64,000 nucleotides of DNA from Cellulophaga baltica (GTDB lineage: Bacteria; Bacteroidota; Bacteroidia; Flavobacteriales; Flavobacteriaceae): positions 35,160 to 99,159 of the forward strand of contig NZ_JAHKQN010000013.1 in the NCBI RefSeq assembly GCF_018861125.1. The letters are read 5' to 3'. A program made the position numbers and the translations under genes. Below the pieces are notes generated by a model. It saw only the letters and a program-made list of their open reading frames with translations. It searched no databases and was not told where the DNA came from. Of the stretch, positions 1 to 10,310 are shown piece by piece (position 1 is the first letter of the stretch; every line of letters begins with the position of its first letter).

Positions 1-31
1 TAATAGCTCTTTTGTTTATTAAGGAGAAAAA

Positions 32-1339
32 TTACTTTTTCCTCATAAAAACAGAAATTGGAACTCCGTTAAAATCGAAATTTTCACGAAGTTTATTCTC
101 TAAGAAACGTTTGTATGGCTCACGTACATACTGTGGTAAATTACAGAAAAATGCAAATTGCGGGTATGAAGTTGGTAATTGCGTACAGAATTTAATTTTC
201 ACGAATTTACCTTTGTAAGCTGGTGGCGGATTGTTCTCTATAATAGGAAGCATCACATCATTAAACTTACGTGTTTGTATTTTTCGGCTTCTACTTTCGT
301 AAACCTGAACCGCAGTTTCAATTGCTTTAAAAATACGTTGCTTAGTTAATACGGATATAAAAATAATAGGCACATCTGTAAATGGCTCCATTGCTTTTTT
401 AATCTTCTCCGTATATTGTTTCATACTATTGGTTTCTTTATCCTCAACCAAATCCCATTTGTTGACTAAAACAACAATACCTTTATTATTACGCTGTGCT
501 AACCAAAATATGTTTTGTACTTGCCCATCAAAACCACGAGTGGCATCCAATAATAAAATACACACATCAGCATGTTCAATAGCACGAACAGAACGCATTA
601 CTGAGTAAAACTCTAAATCTTCTTTTACTTTAGCTTTTCTACGAATACCTGCTGTATCTACTAAATTAAATTCAAAACCAAAACGATTGTATTTTGTATC
701 AATACTATCACGTGTAGTACCTGCTACATCTGTTACAATATAACGCTCCTCACCTATTAAAGCATTTATAAATGATGATTTACCTGCATTTGGTCTACCT
801 ACTACAGCAAAACGAGGCAACTCATCACTAGTATCTTCTTCTTTTTCTGGTAACACCTCAACAAGTGCATCTAACAAATCACCTGTACCACTACCATTTG
901 TACTAGCAATAGTATAATAATCACCTAAACCAAGTGCATAAAATTCAACTGCATCTTCAGCTCTTTTTGAATTATCTACTTTATTTACCGCTAATAAAAC
1001 TGGTTTTTTAACACGACGAAGTAGTTTAGCAACATCTTCATCCATACCTGTTACACCAGATTCTACATCAACCATAAAAATTATGGCATCAGCTTCATCA
1101 ATAGCTAATTCTACTTGCTTATCTATCTCAGCTTCAAAAACATCATCACTTCCTTTTACATAACCTCCCGTATCAATTACTGAAAATTCACGACCATTCC
1201 AGTCGCTTTTTCCGTAATGACGGTCACGCGTAACACCACTAACAGCATCAACAATAGCTTCTCTACGTTGAATTAATCGGTTAAAAAAAGTTGATTTCCC
1301 TACATTAGGTCTCCCTACAATGGCTACAATAGCACTCAT
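32..1339 (-). CDS. der: Ribosome-associated GTPase Der (EngA)
   Basis: Der is an essential GTPase with two tandem G domains that acts in maturation of the 50S ribosomal subunit. Both G domains are visible: P-loop GRPNVGKST at residues 9-17, DTGG at 56-59 and NKVD at 119-122, then a second P-loop GRPNAGKSS from residue 181, followed by the C-terminal KH-like domain. The 435-residue length is normal for the family. The start is the ATG at 1339, with a TACTTTTG element (-7 type) on the minus strand at 1356-1363. It is followed on the same strand, in the host order, by nothing further inside this window. Function is confident. Confidence 0.97.
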   Translation of the reverse strand: MSAIVAIVGRPNVGKSTFFNRLIQRREAIVDAVSGVTRDRHYGKSDWNGREFSVIDTGGYVKGSDDVFEAEIDKQVELAIDEADAIIFMVDVESGVTGMDEDVAKLLRRVKKPVLLAVNKVDNSKRAEDAVEFYALGLGDYYTIASTNGSGTGDLLDALVEVLPEKEEDTSDELPRFAVVGRPNAGKSSFINALIGEERYIVTDVAGTTRDSIDTKYNRFGFEFNLVDTAGIRRKAKVKEDLEFYSVMRSVRAIEHADVCILLLDATRGFDGQVQNIFWLAQRNNKGIVVLVNKWDLVEDKETNSMKQYTEKIKKAMEPFTDVPIIFISVLTKQRIFKAIETAVQVYESRSRKIQTRKFNDVMLPIIENNPPPAYKGKFVKIKFCTQLPTSYPQFAFFCNLPQYVREPYKRFLENKLRENFDFNGVPISVFMRKK

Positions 1340-1450
1340 ACTTTGATATTTTGTGCAAAAGTACTATTTAAAATTAAAGAAAATACTATGTTTTTATTTA
1401 CAATACTATTGATTATTAAAAGTTTACCCTTTTCTGATGGATTTAAGCAT

Positions 1451-1485
1451 AAAAAAATCCTTGAATAATTGTTATCCAAGGATTT
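1451..1485 (-). terminator. Rho-independent terminator of era
   Basis: Read on the minus strand, AAATCCTTG pairs with CAAGGATTT around a 13-nt loop and is followed at once by a run of T. It lies 35 bp past the era stop codon and upstream of der, so the two GTPase genes are probably separate transcription units. Confidence 0.8.
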
Positions 1486-1519
1486 AATTCAAACTTATAT
1501 AGAAGTTTATCGGCTAAAA

Positions 1520-2407
1520 CTAGCCTTGATTGTAACCAAAACGTTTTAACTGGTTAGTATTACTACGCCAATTTTTATTCACTTTCACATAAAGCTCAAG
1601 ATGCACTTGTTTGTCAAAAAACTTCTCTAAGTCTTTTCTAGCCTCAACACCAACTCTTTTAAGTGCGCTACCTTTATGACCAATAATAATTCCCTTTTGA
1701 GAATCACGCTCAACCATAATTACAGATCTCATTCTAATAATCTCTTCATCTTCAAAAAATTCCTCTGTATCAATTTCTACTGAATACGGAATTTCTTTTT
1801 TATAGTTTTGTAGTATTTTCTCTCTAATAGTTTCGTTAACAAAAAAGCGTTCTGGCTTATCTGTCAATTGGTCTTTAGGGTAATAAGGTGGTGCAACAGG
1901 CAACAATTCAATAATACGGAAGAAAACTTCTTTCACATTAAAGTTTTGCAATGCACTAATTGGGTGTATTTCTGCGGTTGGTAATTGTTCTTGCCAGTAT
2001 TGTACTTGTGATTCTAATATACCTTGTTCAGATACATCAATCTTGTTTAATAATAAAAGAACTGGAATTTTAGAGTTCTTTAATTTTTCAAAAAAGCGCT
2101 CATCTTTTAAAGCTTTCTCCCCTATTTCAACCATATAGATTAAAATGTCAGCATCTTCAAAGGCCGATTTTACAAAGTCCATCATTGAAGATTGCAATTC
2201 GTAGGCCGGTTTTATTATACCAGGAGTATCAGATAATATTGCCTGAAAATCATCTCCGTTTACAATTCCTAAAATACGGTGTCGTGTTGTTTGTGCTTTT
2301 GAAGTGATGATTGATAATTTTTCACCAACAAAAGCATTCATCAAGGTTGACTTACCTACATTAGGGTTTCCAATAATATTTACAAAACCAGCTTTATGAT
2401 CTGCCAT
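1520..2407 (-). CDS. era: GTPase Era, 16S rRNA maturation
   Basis: Era is a GTPase that binds the 3' end of 16S rRNA and helps assemble the 30S subunit. The G1 motif GNPNVGKST is at residues 13-21, with SDTPG and NKID further along, and the C-terminal third contains a KH RNA-binding domain with the GHKGSALKRVG loop. The length (295 aa) is standard. The ATG at 2407 gives the usual N-terminus right before the G domain. A TATCTTTG element at 2433-2440 on the minus strand is a likely -7 box. Confidence 0.97.
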   Translation of the reverse strand: MADHKAGFVNIIGNPNVGKSTLMNAFVGEKLSIITSKAQTTRHRILGIVNGDDFQAILSDTPGIIKPAYELQSSMMDFVKSAFEDADILIYMVEIGEKALKDERFFEKLKNSKIPVLLLLNKIDVSEQGILESQVQYWQEQLPTAEIHPISALQNFNVKEVFFRIIELLPVAPPYYPKDQLTDKPERFFVNETIREKILQNYKKEIPYSVEIDTEEFFEDEEIIRMRSVIMVERDSQKGIIIGHKGSALKRVGVEARKDLEKFFDKQVHLELYVKVNKNWRSNTNQLKRFGYNQG

Positions 2408-2456
2408 TCTACTTTTTTATCATTTTAAAAGGCAAAGATAGTTATTGTGGCGCTAC

Positions 2457-3938
2457 TTAGTTTAAAACAAAGCCTAAAATTAAATACAACACTGTAGTAA
2501 TCACGCCTCCAATTAACGCATAAGGCAATTGAGTGTTCACATGATCTATATGATCACTTGCTGATGCCATTGAAGATATTATTGAAGTATCTGATATTGG
2601 AGAACAATGATCACCAAAAATTCCGCCACCTAAAGTTGCTGCAATAACCAAAGTTATTTCCGCATCATGAACCTCAGCCATTGGTATTGCAATAGCCATC
2701 ATAATCGCAAAAGTACCCCATGATGTACCTGTTGAAAAAGCTATAAATGAACTGATAATGAAAATAACAGCTGGTAAAAACTGCGGAGACAACCATTCTC
2801 TTGACCAATTCGCAACAAAATCACCCGTACCTAATTGATTACATGCATCACCAATTGCAAATGCCAATAACATTAAAAGAGCTAAAGGCATTAATTCACT
2901 TATTCCTTTTAAAACCAAATCAATCATTTCTTTGGTTTTCATTATTTTTTGAGAACGATACATAACCATCGCAATCAAAATAGCGGTTAAAACTGCATAT
3001 AATACTGATGAAGAACCTGAGCCATTACTAATAGCATTAAATGCATGGTCAAAAAAAGAAGTTGAATTTTCAACCGCATCCCAACCTGTATAAATTAAAT
3101 TTATAGGCATCATAAAAACCATAGTTGCCAAAGGAACTATCATATTATATGCCTTTGCTTCTATCCCTTCTTTAGGTGGTAATGAAGTAACCTCACTTGA
3201 AAGCATCGGTTTTGAATTATCATTTAATAACTTGCCCGTTTCTCTAGTTCTTTTTTCTGCCTTGGCCATTGGACCAATATCTTTTTTAGTAAGAATAACA
3301 ATTACAACTATTAAAATGGCTAAAATTGGATAAAAGTTATAGGCTATTGATGAAAGCATTAAGCCAAACGGATTTTCTAAACCTTGCGTTACGATTAAAC
3401 CCATTATAAAAGCTCCCCAAGCATTAAAGGGAATTAATATTGATGATGGAGCTGAACTAGAATCGGCTATATATGCCAATTTTTCTCTTGGTATTTTTAA
3501 TTTATCAAAAACAGGACGGTACAAAGTACCAACAGTTAGTGAACTTATACTTGTTTCAACAAACAATAATAAGCCTGTAACTAATGCTAATATTTGAACT
3601 ATTACTCTACTATACCCTTTTTGTTTGTTTTCAAAATAAAGAATTACTTTATTTAATTGATTTATAAAACCTTCAACACCTCTTGAGTATTGAATAAATA
3701 AGAGCAACGCACCCACCAATGCACTAAACATAATGGTTCTTGTATTTCCTTCTGACTTAAAAACATTCACCATACCCTCAATCGCCGCTAAGGTTCCTGT
3801 TAGAAAATTCCAGTCATTAATTATTAACCATGAAAACCATATACCAAAAAGAAGTGCGATGTAAACCTGCTTTGTTTTTAATGCTAAAATTATTGCTATT
3901 ACTGGCGGTAGTATTGACAACAAACCATAGTTTTCCAT
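2457..3938 (-). CDS. NhaC-family Na+/H+ antiporter
   Basis: A polytopic inner-membrane protein with about 11 to 12 hydrophobic segments, expected to exchange Na+ (or another small ion or metabolite) against protons. The motif GDHCSPISDTSIISS near residue 440 is characteristic of the NhaC family, and a related half-motif (DSSSAPSSILIPFNAWG) occurs in the N-terminal half, fitting the family's inverted-repeat fold. At 493 aa it is full length. Members of this family are often annotated only by homology and some carry malate/lactate instead, so the substrate is inferred. It is the last host gene before the tRNA that carries the ICE. Confidence 0.88.
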   Translation of the reverse strand: MENYGLLSILPPVIAIILALKTKQVYIALLFGIWFSWLIINDWNFLTGTLAAIEGMVNVFKSEGNTRTIMFSALVGALLLFIQYSRGVEGFINQLNKVILYFENKQKGYSRVIVQILALVTGLLLFVETSISSLTVGTLYRPVFDKLKIPREKLAYIADSSSAPSSILIPFNAWGAFIMGLIVTQGLENPFGLMLSSIAYNFYPILAILIVVIVILTKKDIGPMAKAEKRTRETGKLLNDNSKPMLSSEVTSLPPKEGIEAKAYNMIVPLATMVFMMPINLIYTGWDAVENSTSFFDHAFNAISNGSGSSSVLYAVLTAILIAMVMYRSQKIMKTKEMIDLVLKGISELMPLALLMLLAFAIGDACNQLGTGDFVANWSREWLSPQFLPAVIFIISSFIAFSTGTSWGTFAIMMAIAIPMAEVHDAEITLVIAATLGGGIFGDHCSPISDTSIISSMASASDHIDHVNTQLPYALIGGVITTVLYLILGFVLN

Positions 3939-4067
3939 ATAAAATACTCTAAAATAATAAATGACTTAAAAATCATTACAAAATAGGAAGATTTTATAGA
4001 TATCTACGCTATTTGAAAGTGTAAAAAACACTAAAAATAAAATTTATAAAAATTTAATGAAATAGAT

Positions 4068-4097
4068 TTGGAGATGTAGAATAATTGACTATCTTTG
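4068..4097 (+). promoter_or_regulatory. Bacteroidetes-type promoter of tRNA-fMet
   Basis: TTG at 4068-4070 and TATCTTTG at 4090-4097 are separated by exactly 19 nt, a perfect match to the TTG-N19-TAnnTTTG consensus known for the Bacteroidetes primary sigma factor. Transcription would start near 4104 and give a leader of about 60 nt before the tRNA. Confidence 0.85.
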
Positions 4098-4163
4098 CAG
4101 TCCGAAATAATACAGTCAGCATTATGAACTGAAAGTTAAGTTGATTATTTTGGAAACGCAAAC

Positions 4164-4239
<76 letters not shown>

Positions 4240-4247
4240 GTAAAATT

Positions 4248-4278
4248 AAGCCTTTCAAGAAATTGAAAGGCTTTTTTT
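4248..4278 (+). terminator. Terminator supplied by the ICE left end
   Basis: An 11-bp perfect stem (4248-4258 with 4263-4273) with a GAAA loop is followed by a T run. It sits 12 bp inside the ICE and terminates the tRNA-fMet transcript. The equivalent host terminator is now beyond the right end at 53462-53487. Confidence 0.88.
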
Positions 4279-4282
4279 ATAC

Positions 4283-4306
4283 TTTGGGTACAACATAGGT
4301 ACAACA
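4283..4306. repeat. Integrase arm-type site, left end
   Basis: A 24-bp sequence here is identical to 53284-53307 at the other end of the ICE. It contains GGTACAAC twice with an 11-bp period (4287-4294 and 4298-4305), one helical turn. Position just inside the left core and presence at both ends suggest arm-type binding sites for the N-terminal domain of the recombinase. The role is inferred. Confidence 0.7.
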
Positions 4307-4505
4307 TTCTGCTATTTTCCTTTACCTAATTGAGATTATCACTATTTGCCATTAAAAGCGGTCGAATACTATTATTTAAGCGTTACTTTCCTAGATTTTC
4401 CAACTCAAACCGCAGGGAATCAGTTTATTTAAAGTGGAACGCAGCGAATTAAAATATTGTTAATCCGAATAAAAACTGTTAATTTTTTGTAACTTTGTTT
4501 TAGAT

Positions 4506-4925
4506 ATGAAAGAAGTATTCCATAAAATATTGTCAATTTCGATGGCTTTTGTAGTGTTATTCTCTACGATGTCGTTCACTATTGATATGCATTATTGTGG
4601 AGATAATATGGTGGATTATTCTTTTTTTCATAATGTAGAAACTTGTGGAATGGAAAAAGCACAGTTAGCTTCTAACTGTGAAAATCCAAAAATGTCTAAA
4701 AATTCTTGCTGTTCAGACGAACAAATAGTTCTTGAAGGACAGGATGATTTAAAAAATAATTTTAGTACGCTTACATTTGAACAACAAGTTTTTGTTGCAT
4801 CATTTATTTATTCTTACATTAATCTTTTTGAAGGAACAGCATCTAAAGAAGTTCCTTATACAGATTATTCCCCCCAGTTTGTCAAACGGGATGTGCAAGT
4901 CTTGCACCAGACATTTTTAATTTGA
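4506..4925 (+). CDS. HYC_CC_PP-type small secreted metal-associated protein
   Basis: A 139-residue protein with an N-terminal signal-like hydrophobic segment (residues about 8-26), then DMHYCGDN, a CGM segment and NSCCSDE. These HYC and CC signatures match a Flavobacteriia family usually found beside heavy-metal RND pumps; the PP element is here SPQ (DYSPQF). Clustered Cys, His and Met suggest periplasmic Cu/Ag binding, but no biochemical role is established. It is the first gene of the Cu/Ag operon and lies 120 bp before cusA. A TAACTTTG box at 4490-4497 could be the -7 element; no good -33 element stands 19 bp upstream. Confidence 0.8.
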   Translation: MKEVFHKILSISMAFVVLFSTMSFTIDMHYCGDNMVDYSFFHNVETCGMEKAQLASNCENPKMSKNSCCSDEQIVLEGQDDLKNNFSTLTFEQQVFVASFIYSYINLFEGTASKEVPYTDYSPQFVKRDVQVLHQTFLI

Positions 4926-5045
4926 TTTATTAGACAGTATTAAATGCGCCCAACGATAACTATCGTTTTGGGCTCAACTTGTTGTATTTGCTTTTCTGTA
5001 TTCCAGAATGTCAAATCTTTCATAACTGTTTAATTATCAAACCAT

Positions 5046-8000
5046 ATGCTTAATAAAGCTATCAAATTCCTTATCGAGAATAAGCTCGTAGCCGTTTTAA
5101 TGCTCACCCTATTTGTAGGTTGGGGTATTGTAAATGCACCCTTTAGTTGGGAAACTGGTTTTCTACCTTCAAATCCCGTGGCTGTAGATGCTATTCCGGA
5201 TATTGGCGAAAATCAACAAATTGTTTTCACAAAGTGGCAAGGTCGTTCGCCACAAGACATTGAAGACCAAATTACCTATCCTTTAACCACTTCATTGCTT
5301 GGTATTCCTGGAGTAAAAACGATTCGTAGTTCTTCTATGTTTGGTTTTTCCAGTATCTATATCATTTTTGAAGAAGATATAGAATTCTATTGGTCACGTA
5401 GTCGGATTTTAGAGAAGCTAAATTCACTGCCTGCAAATTTACTGCCAGATGGCGTAAATCCTGCTTTGGGTCCTGATGCCACAGGTTTGGGTCAAATATA
5501 TTGGTACACCTTAGAAGGGCGTGATGAAAATGGAAATGTAACTGGCGGTTGGGATTTGCAGGAACTACGCAGTATTCAAGACTACTATGTAAAATATGCA
5601 CTTTCTGGTGCAAGTGGGGTTTCAGAGGTTGCTTCGATAGGTGGTTATGTTCAGGAATATCAAGTAGACGTGAATCCTGAAAAAATGCGTCAGTACAAAA
5701 TTGGTTTGAACCAAATTGTAAAAGCCGTAAAAGAAAGTAATCAGGATATAGGTGCGCAAACATTAGAAATTAACCAAGCTGAATATCTAGTTCGTGGTTT
5801 AGGCTATGTGAAGTCTATTGAAGATATAGAAAATGCAGTTGTTTCTTCTGAAAATTTCACAGCATTACGTATTAAAGATGTGGCCAATGTTACACTTGGA
5901 CCAGCAACAAGACGTGGTATTCTAGATAAAGAAGGAGCGGAAGTTGTAGGTGGTGTCGTTGTTGCTCGTTACGGTGCAAACCCGATGGAAGTCATCACTA
6001 ATGTAAAAGAAAAGATTGATGAGCTTAAAGGCGGTTTGCCCTCAAAAGTACTGGCGGATGGTCGCACATCTCAACTCACTATAGTTCCATTTTATGACCG
6101 TACAGAGCTTATTGAGGAAACACTAAATACGCTCAACGAGGCATTAACGCTAGAAATTTTAATAACCATTTTGGTTATCATCATAATGGTCTTCAATTTA
6201 AGAGCTTCTATCTTAATTTCTGGGTTATTACCTGTAGCTGTACTGATGGTTTTCGTAACAATGAAGCTATTCGATGTAGATGCAAATATTGTAGCACTTT
6301 CAGGTATCGCAATTGCAATTGGAACAATGGTCGATGTAGGTGTCATACTAGCCGAAAATATGATAAGGCATATAGATGATGAAAAATTACGCCTTAATGA
6401 AAATGGTAAGGAGTACACCATAAACCAAATTATCTATAATGCTACTGCTGAAGTCTCAGGAGCAATCTTAACAGCTGTACTTACCACTATTATAAGTTTC
6501 GTTCCTGTATTTACGATGATAGGCGCTGAGGGAAAATTATTTCGTCCACTTGCTTTTACAAAAACGATGGCATTATCGGCATCTTTAGTAATTGCGTTAT
6601 TTATAATTCCGCCATTAGCAGCTTACTTATTTAAGAAAAAGAACATCAAAAACTCGTTCAATTATGTATTGAATAGTTCACTTATTGTGGTTGGTGCTAT
6701 AGCAATAGTTTATGGGTACTGGTTAGGCTTGATTTTAATTGCATTTGGTATTACAGCAATATTAACTATTAGAAATACACTTTCTAAAAAGCGAGCAAAC
6801 CTTATAAATATCATAATAGCATCAGTTGCTATTGTGATTTTGCTAGCAACATACTGGCGTCCATTAGGATTTGATAGAAGTATCATTCTCAATCTAATAT
6901 TCGTGTCTATTATATGCTTCGGAATTTTAGGAATATTCTCAGTTTTCAGAAGATATTACAGTCAGATTTTAAAATGGGCATTAGCTAATAAATTACTATT
7001 TCTTATCATTCCTGCAACTGTCCTTATTTCTGGTGCGTGGATAATGAATAACACAGGAAAGGAATTTATGCCATCACTTAACGAAGGTTCGTTTCTTTTA
7101 ATGCCTACTTCGTTACCACACGCTGGTGTAGAAGAAAATAAGCGCGTATTGCAACAATTGGATATGGCAGTTGCCACCATCCCTGAAATTGAAACGGTAG
7201 TGGGAAAATCTGGTAGAACGGAATCTGCGCTTGACCCTGCACCACTTTCAATGTATGAGAATATGATTCAGTACAAATCTGAATATATGCACGATGCAAA
7301 AGGTAAAAAGCAACGCTATAAAGTAAATGAAGATGGACTCTTTATCACTAAAGACGGTAATTTTGTTATCAATCCTAATACAGATATTGACAATGAAAAT
7401 GCAACCTATGACACATCAAAATTAAGAGACCCATTTACTATTCATTCTAAACATTTAGTTGAAGATGAAGATGGTGAATACTATCGTAACTGGCGACCTA
7501 AGATTAATAGTCCTGATGATATTTGGAACGAAATTGTGAAGGTTACTAAGTTTCCAGGTGTGACTTCTGCACCAAAACTGCAACCTATTGAAACCAGACT
7601 CGTAATGCTGCAAACAGGAATGCGAGCGCCTATGGGAATCAAAGTAAAAGGTCAAGATTTAGGGCAAATAGAAGCATTTGGATTGCAACTTGAAACTATT
7701 CTAAAACAAGCGGAAGGCGTAAAAGAACAAGCTGTTTTTGCAGACCGTATTGTGGGTAAACCCTATTTGTTAATCGATATTAAACGCGAACGATTAGTGA
7801 GATACGGCATGTCGATTATGGATATTCAGCAAATATTGCAAGTAGCTGTTGGCGGAATGCCTCTTACCCAAACTGTTGAAGGTCGTGAGCGCTATGGTAT
7901 TCGTGTACGTTATCCACGAGAATTACGTGGTAATCCAGATGACCTTAAAAAGATTTATGTTCCAGTAGAAAAAGGCAGTCCTGTACCGTTAGGCGAGTTG

Positions 8001-8807
8001 GTAGATATTCGTTACGAGCAAGGGCCACAAGTCATTAAAAGTGAAGATACTTTCTTAATCGGATACGTGTTATTCGATAAACTTGATGGTTTTGCCGAAG
8101 TAGATGTTGTAGAAAATGCACTGGCATTATTTAAACAGAAAATAGATGCTGGCGAACTAACTGTTCCCAAAGGAATCAGTTATCAATTTACGGGAACATA
8201 CGAAAATCAGTTGCGAGCAGAAGAAACACTTTCAGTCGTAGTTCCATTAGCTCTAGCTATCATTTTCTTGATTTTGTATTTCCAGTTCAAATCTGTTTCT
8301 ACTTCACTTATGGTCTTCACAGGAATCACGGTAGCTTTTGCGGGTGGTTTCATTATGATATGGTTATATGGCCAGAATTGGTTCTTCAACTTTAGTTTTT
8401 TTGGAGAGAATATGCGTGACTTATTCAATATGAAAACTATCAATTTAAGTGTGGCTGTTTGGGTTGGATTTATCGCATTATTTGGTATTGCTACCGATGA
8501 TGGTGTGGTAATGGCGACCTACCTCACGCAAACTTTTGACCGTGATAAACCTACGGATAAAAAAAGCATTAGACATTCAGCATTAGAAGCTGCCGAAAAA
8601 CGAATCCGCCCTTGCCTAATGACAACGGTAACCACCATTCTTGCCTTACTTCCTGTATTAACATCCACAGGAAAAGGAAGTGATATTATGATACCAATGG
8701 CTATCCCAATTTTTGGAGGAATGGTGATTGACATTACGTCCTATTTTATTGTACCAGTATTGTACAGTTGGAGAGAAGAAATAAAATTAAAAAGAGCAAA
8801 CAAATGA
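5046..8807 (+). CDS. cusA: CusA-type Cu(I)/Ag(I) efflux RND transporter
   Basis: Inner-membrane proton-driven pump of a tripartite efflux complex. It begins with the usual CusA/CzcA N-terminus and the VDAIPDIGENQQIV segment, has the GTMVDVGVILAEN transmembrane segment with the conserved charged residue, and repeats this architecture in the C-terminal half (GIATDDGVVMATYL). Met-rich stretches such as MLQTGMRAPMGIKV favour Cu/Ag over Zn/Co. At 1253 aa it is about 200 longer than E. coli CusA; residues about 531-645 add several extra hydrophobic segments between the two halves, and a charged periplasmic insertion follows near residues 740-830. Its stop overlaps the start of the next gene (ATGA). 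Confidence 0.93.
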   Translation: MLNKAIKFLIENKLVAVLMLTLFVGWGIVNAPFSWETGFLPSNPVAVDAIPDIGENQQIVFTKWQGRSPQDIEDQITYPLTTSLLGIPGVKTIRSSSMFGFSSIYIIFEEDIEFYWSRSRILEKLNSLPANLLPDGVNPALGPDATGLGQIYWYTLEGRDENGNVTGGWDLQELRSIQDYYVKYALSGASGVSEVASIGGYVQEYQVDVNPEKMRQYKIGLNQIVKAVKESNQDIGAQTLEINQAEYLVRGLGYVKSIEDIENAVVSSENFTALRIKDVANVTLGPATRRGILDKEGAEVVGGVVVARYGANPMEVITNVKEKIDELKGGLPSKVLADGRTSQLTIVPFYDRTELIEETLNTLNEALTLEILITILVIIIMVFNLRASILISGLLPVAVLMVFVTMKLFDVDANIVALSGIAIAIGTMVDVGVILAENMIRHIDDEKLRLNENGKEYTINQIIYNATAEVSGAILTAVLTTIISFVPVFTMIGAEGKLFRPLAFTKTMALSASLVIALFIIPPLAAYLFKKKNIKNSFNYVLNSSLIVVGAIAIVYGYWLGLILIAFGITAILTIRNTLSKKRANLINIIIASVAIVILLATYWRPLGFDRSIILNLIFVSIICFGILGIFSVFRRYYSQILKWALANKLLFLIIPATVLISGAWIMNNTGKEFMPSLNEGSFLLMPTSLPHAGVEENKRVLQQLDMAVATIPEIETVVGKSGRTESALDPAPLSMYENMIQYKSEYMHDAKGKKQRYKVNEDGLFITKDGNFVINPNTDIDNENATYDTSKLRDPFTIHSKHLVEDEDGEYYRNWRPKINSPDDIWNEIVKVTKFPGVTSAPKLQPIETRLVMLQTGMRAPMGIKVKGQDLGQIEAFGLQLETILKQAEGVKEQAVFADRIVGKPYLLIDIKRERLVRYGMSIMDIQQILQVAVGGMPLTQTVEGRERYGIRVRYPRELRGNPDDLKKIYVPVEKGSPVPLGELVDIRYEQGPQVIKSEDTFLIGYVLFDKLDGFAEVDVVENALALFKQKIDAGELTVPKGISYQFTGTYENQLRAEETLSVVVPLALAIIFLILYFQFKSVSTSLMVFTGITVAFAGGFIMIWLYGQNWFFNFSFFGENMRDLFNMKTINLSVAVWVGFIALFGIATDDGVVMATYLTQTFDRDKPTDKKSIRHSALEAAEKRIRPCLMTTVTTILALLPVLTSTGKGSDIMIPMAIPIFGGMVIDITSYFIVPVLYSWREEIKLKRANK

Positions 8808-10024
8808 AAAATATAAAAATCATTATCTGTGTTTTGTTTGTTTCCGCTTTCGCGAAAGCACAACAATTACAATCCTATATTCAGGAAGCAGAAAGTAATA
8901 GTCCAGAGATTCAAGCTTATAATCTTCGTCACAATATAGCTGAAGAAAAAGTAAATGAAGCTGACTGGATTCCAAATACTGAATTTAGCGCAGGCTATTT
9001 TGTAAGTGAGCCTGAAACTAGAACAGGAGCGCAACGCGCACGATTTTCGGCAAGACAAATGTTGCCTTGGTTTGGTACGATTACGGCTAGAGAAAATTAT
9101 GCTAGCTCAATGGTAGATGCAGAATATGTAGAAATTGTTATTGCGAAACGTAAACTAGGACTTTCTGTTTCTCAATCATATTACTTACTGTATGACATTA
9201 AGGCTAAACAAAAAGTACTTAAAGAGAATATTCAATTACTAAAAACCTATGAAAAACTGGCACTTACTTCTGTAGAAGTTGGAAAAGCATCCGCAGTAGA
9301 TGTGTTGCGATTACAGATTAGACAAAATGAATTGCAACAGCAAAAAGAAGTATTAGAGGAAGCATACTTAGGAGAGCAGACCACTTTTAATAAATTACTT
9401 AATCGAGATAAATCTACGTTAGTAACTGTCATTGAAGAACTTTTGTTCCCTGTCGAAAATATCGTTTATGCAGAAAACGCCTTAACGCTTAATCCAGAGT
9501 TGCTTAAATATGACAAACTCTACGAATCCATAGCGCAATCAGAATTATTGAATCAAACTGAACGCAATCCTATGATTGGTTTTGGGTTGGATTATGTGCC
9601 GGTTTCCGAGCGACCTGATATGAGTTTTAGCGATAATGGGAAAGATATTTTTATGCCGATGGTTTCGGTCACTATTCCCATTTTCAATAAAAAGTATGAT
9701 TCAAGAAGTAAGCAGAACGAGTTGAAGCAATTAGAAATAACAGCTCAAAAAGATAACCGCTTAAATGTTTTAGAGTCTGCTTTCGCGAAAGCGATATCAC
9801 AACGCAATCAAGCTCGGATTAAATATGAGACACAAGAGAAGAACTTAAAACAGGCAAATGATGCCGAAGAAATTCTTATCAAGAATTATGAAACGGGAAC
9901 TATCGATTTTAATGATGTGCTTGACATACAGGAACTACAATTGAAGTTTCAAATCAATCAGATAAGTGCTATAACAACATACTATGCGCAAAGTGCGGTA
10001 GTCAATTATTTAATAACTCAATAA
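8804..10024 (+). CDS. TolC-family outer membrane factor (CusC-like)
   Basis: Outer-membrane channel partner of the CusA pump. The start is set at ATG 8804, which overlaps the cusA stop as ATGA and gives a clean signal peptide ending in the SAFAKAQ region; an upstream ATG at 8768 would add 12 charged residues in front of it and is less likely. The rest shows the long coiled-coil helices and two short beta regions of TolC-type proteins (406 aa, typical). Two copies of the GCTTTCGCGAAAGC palindrome lie in its coding sequence. Cognate partners are CusA and the CusB gene at 13330. Confidence 0.9.
   Translation: MKNIKIIICVLFVSAFAKAQQLQSYIQEAESNSPEIQAYNLRHNIAEEKVNEADWIPNTEFSAGYFVSEPETRTGAQRARFSARQMLPWFGTITARENYASSMVDAEYVEIVIAKRKLGLSVSQSYYLLYDIKAKQKVLKENIQLLKTYEKLALTSVEVGKASAVDVLRLQIRQNELQQQKEVLEEAYLGEQTTFNKLLNRDKSTLVTVIEELLFPVENIVYAENALTLNPELLKYDKLYESIAQSELLNQTERNPMIGFGLDYVPVSERPDMSFSDNGKDIFMPMVSVTIPIFNKKYDSRSKQNELKQLEITAQKDNRLNVLESAFAKAISQRNQARIKYETQEKNLKQANDAEEILIKNYETGTIDFNDVLDIQELQLKFQINQISAITTYYAQSAVVNYLITQ
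8846..8859. repeat. TTTCGCGAAA palindrome copy 1
   Basis: The perfect 14-bp palindrome GCTTTCGCGAAAGC lies inside the signal-peptide codons of the outer membrane factor. Further copies occur at 9779-9792 (perfect), 17741-17753 and 18533-18545 (partial), and a variant GCTTTTGCAAAAGC at 26855-26868, all inside ICE genes. Confidence 0.7.
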
Positions 10025-10034
10025 ACACAAAACA

Positions 10035-10289
10035 ATGAAATATTTTAAATCAATTTTAGTGGCAATGATAATAATTGCAACAGTTACAATGGTCTCTTGT
10101 AAAGACAATAAAACTGAAACAAAAGCAAAGACAACTACCGAAAAGCAGGGTGCGGAATACACATCTGTTTATGTATGTCCTATGCATTGTAAAGATAGTG
10201 GTAGCGATAAAGAAGGCACTTGTGGTACGTGCGGAATGACGCTTGTAAAAAACGAAGACCATAAAGCAAACGGTCATAAACACGAATAA
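10035..10289 (+). CDS. Small metal-binding lipoprotein with HMBD domain
   Basis: An 84-residue protein whose signal peptide ends in a lipobox (TMVSC), so it is probably anchored in a membrane facing the periplasm. The mature part contains one heavy-metal-binding domain of the CPMHC...CGTCGM type (residues about 50-73) and ends in a His-rich tail (KANGHKHE). The same domain appears twice in the following CopA and once in CusB, pointing to a Cu-binding unit used throughout the operon. It probably buffers or hands over Cu(I); this is inference. Confidence 0.87.
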   Translation: MKYFKSILVAMIIIATVTMVSCKDNKTETKAKTTTEKQGAEYTSVYVCPMHCKDSGSDKEGTCGTCGMTLVKNEDHKANGHKHE

Positions 10290-10310
10290 ATATTTTTAAA
10301 AGAATAGAAG

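Noticed and set aside
5362-5763. 133-codon frame opposite cusA
   Set aside because: Antisense shadow of a conserved pump domain; no start context or homology.
8768-8803. Upstream ATG start of the outer membrane factor gene
   Set aside because: It would put 12 mostly charged residues before the signal peptide and overlap cusA by 40 bp; ATG 8804 with ATGA coupling is better.
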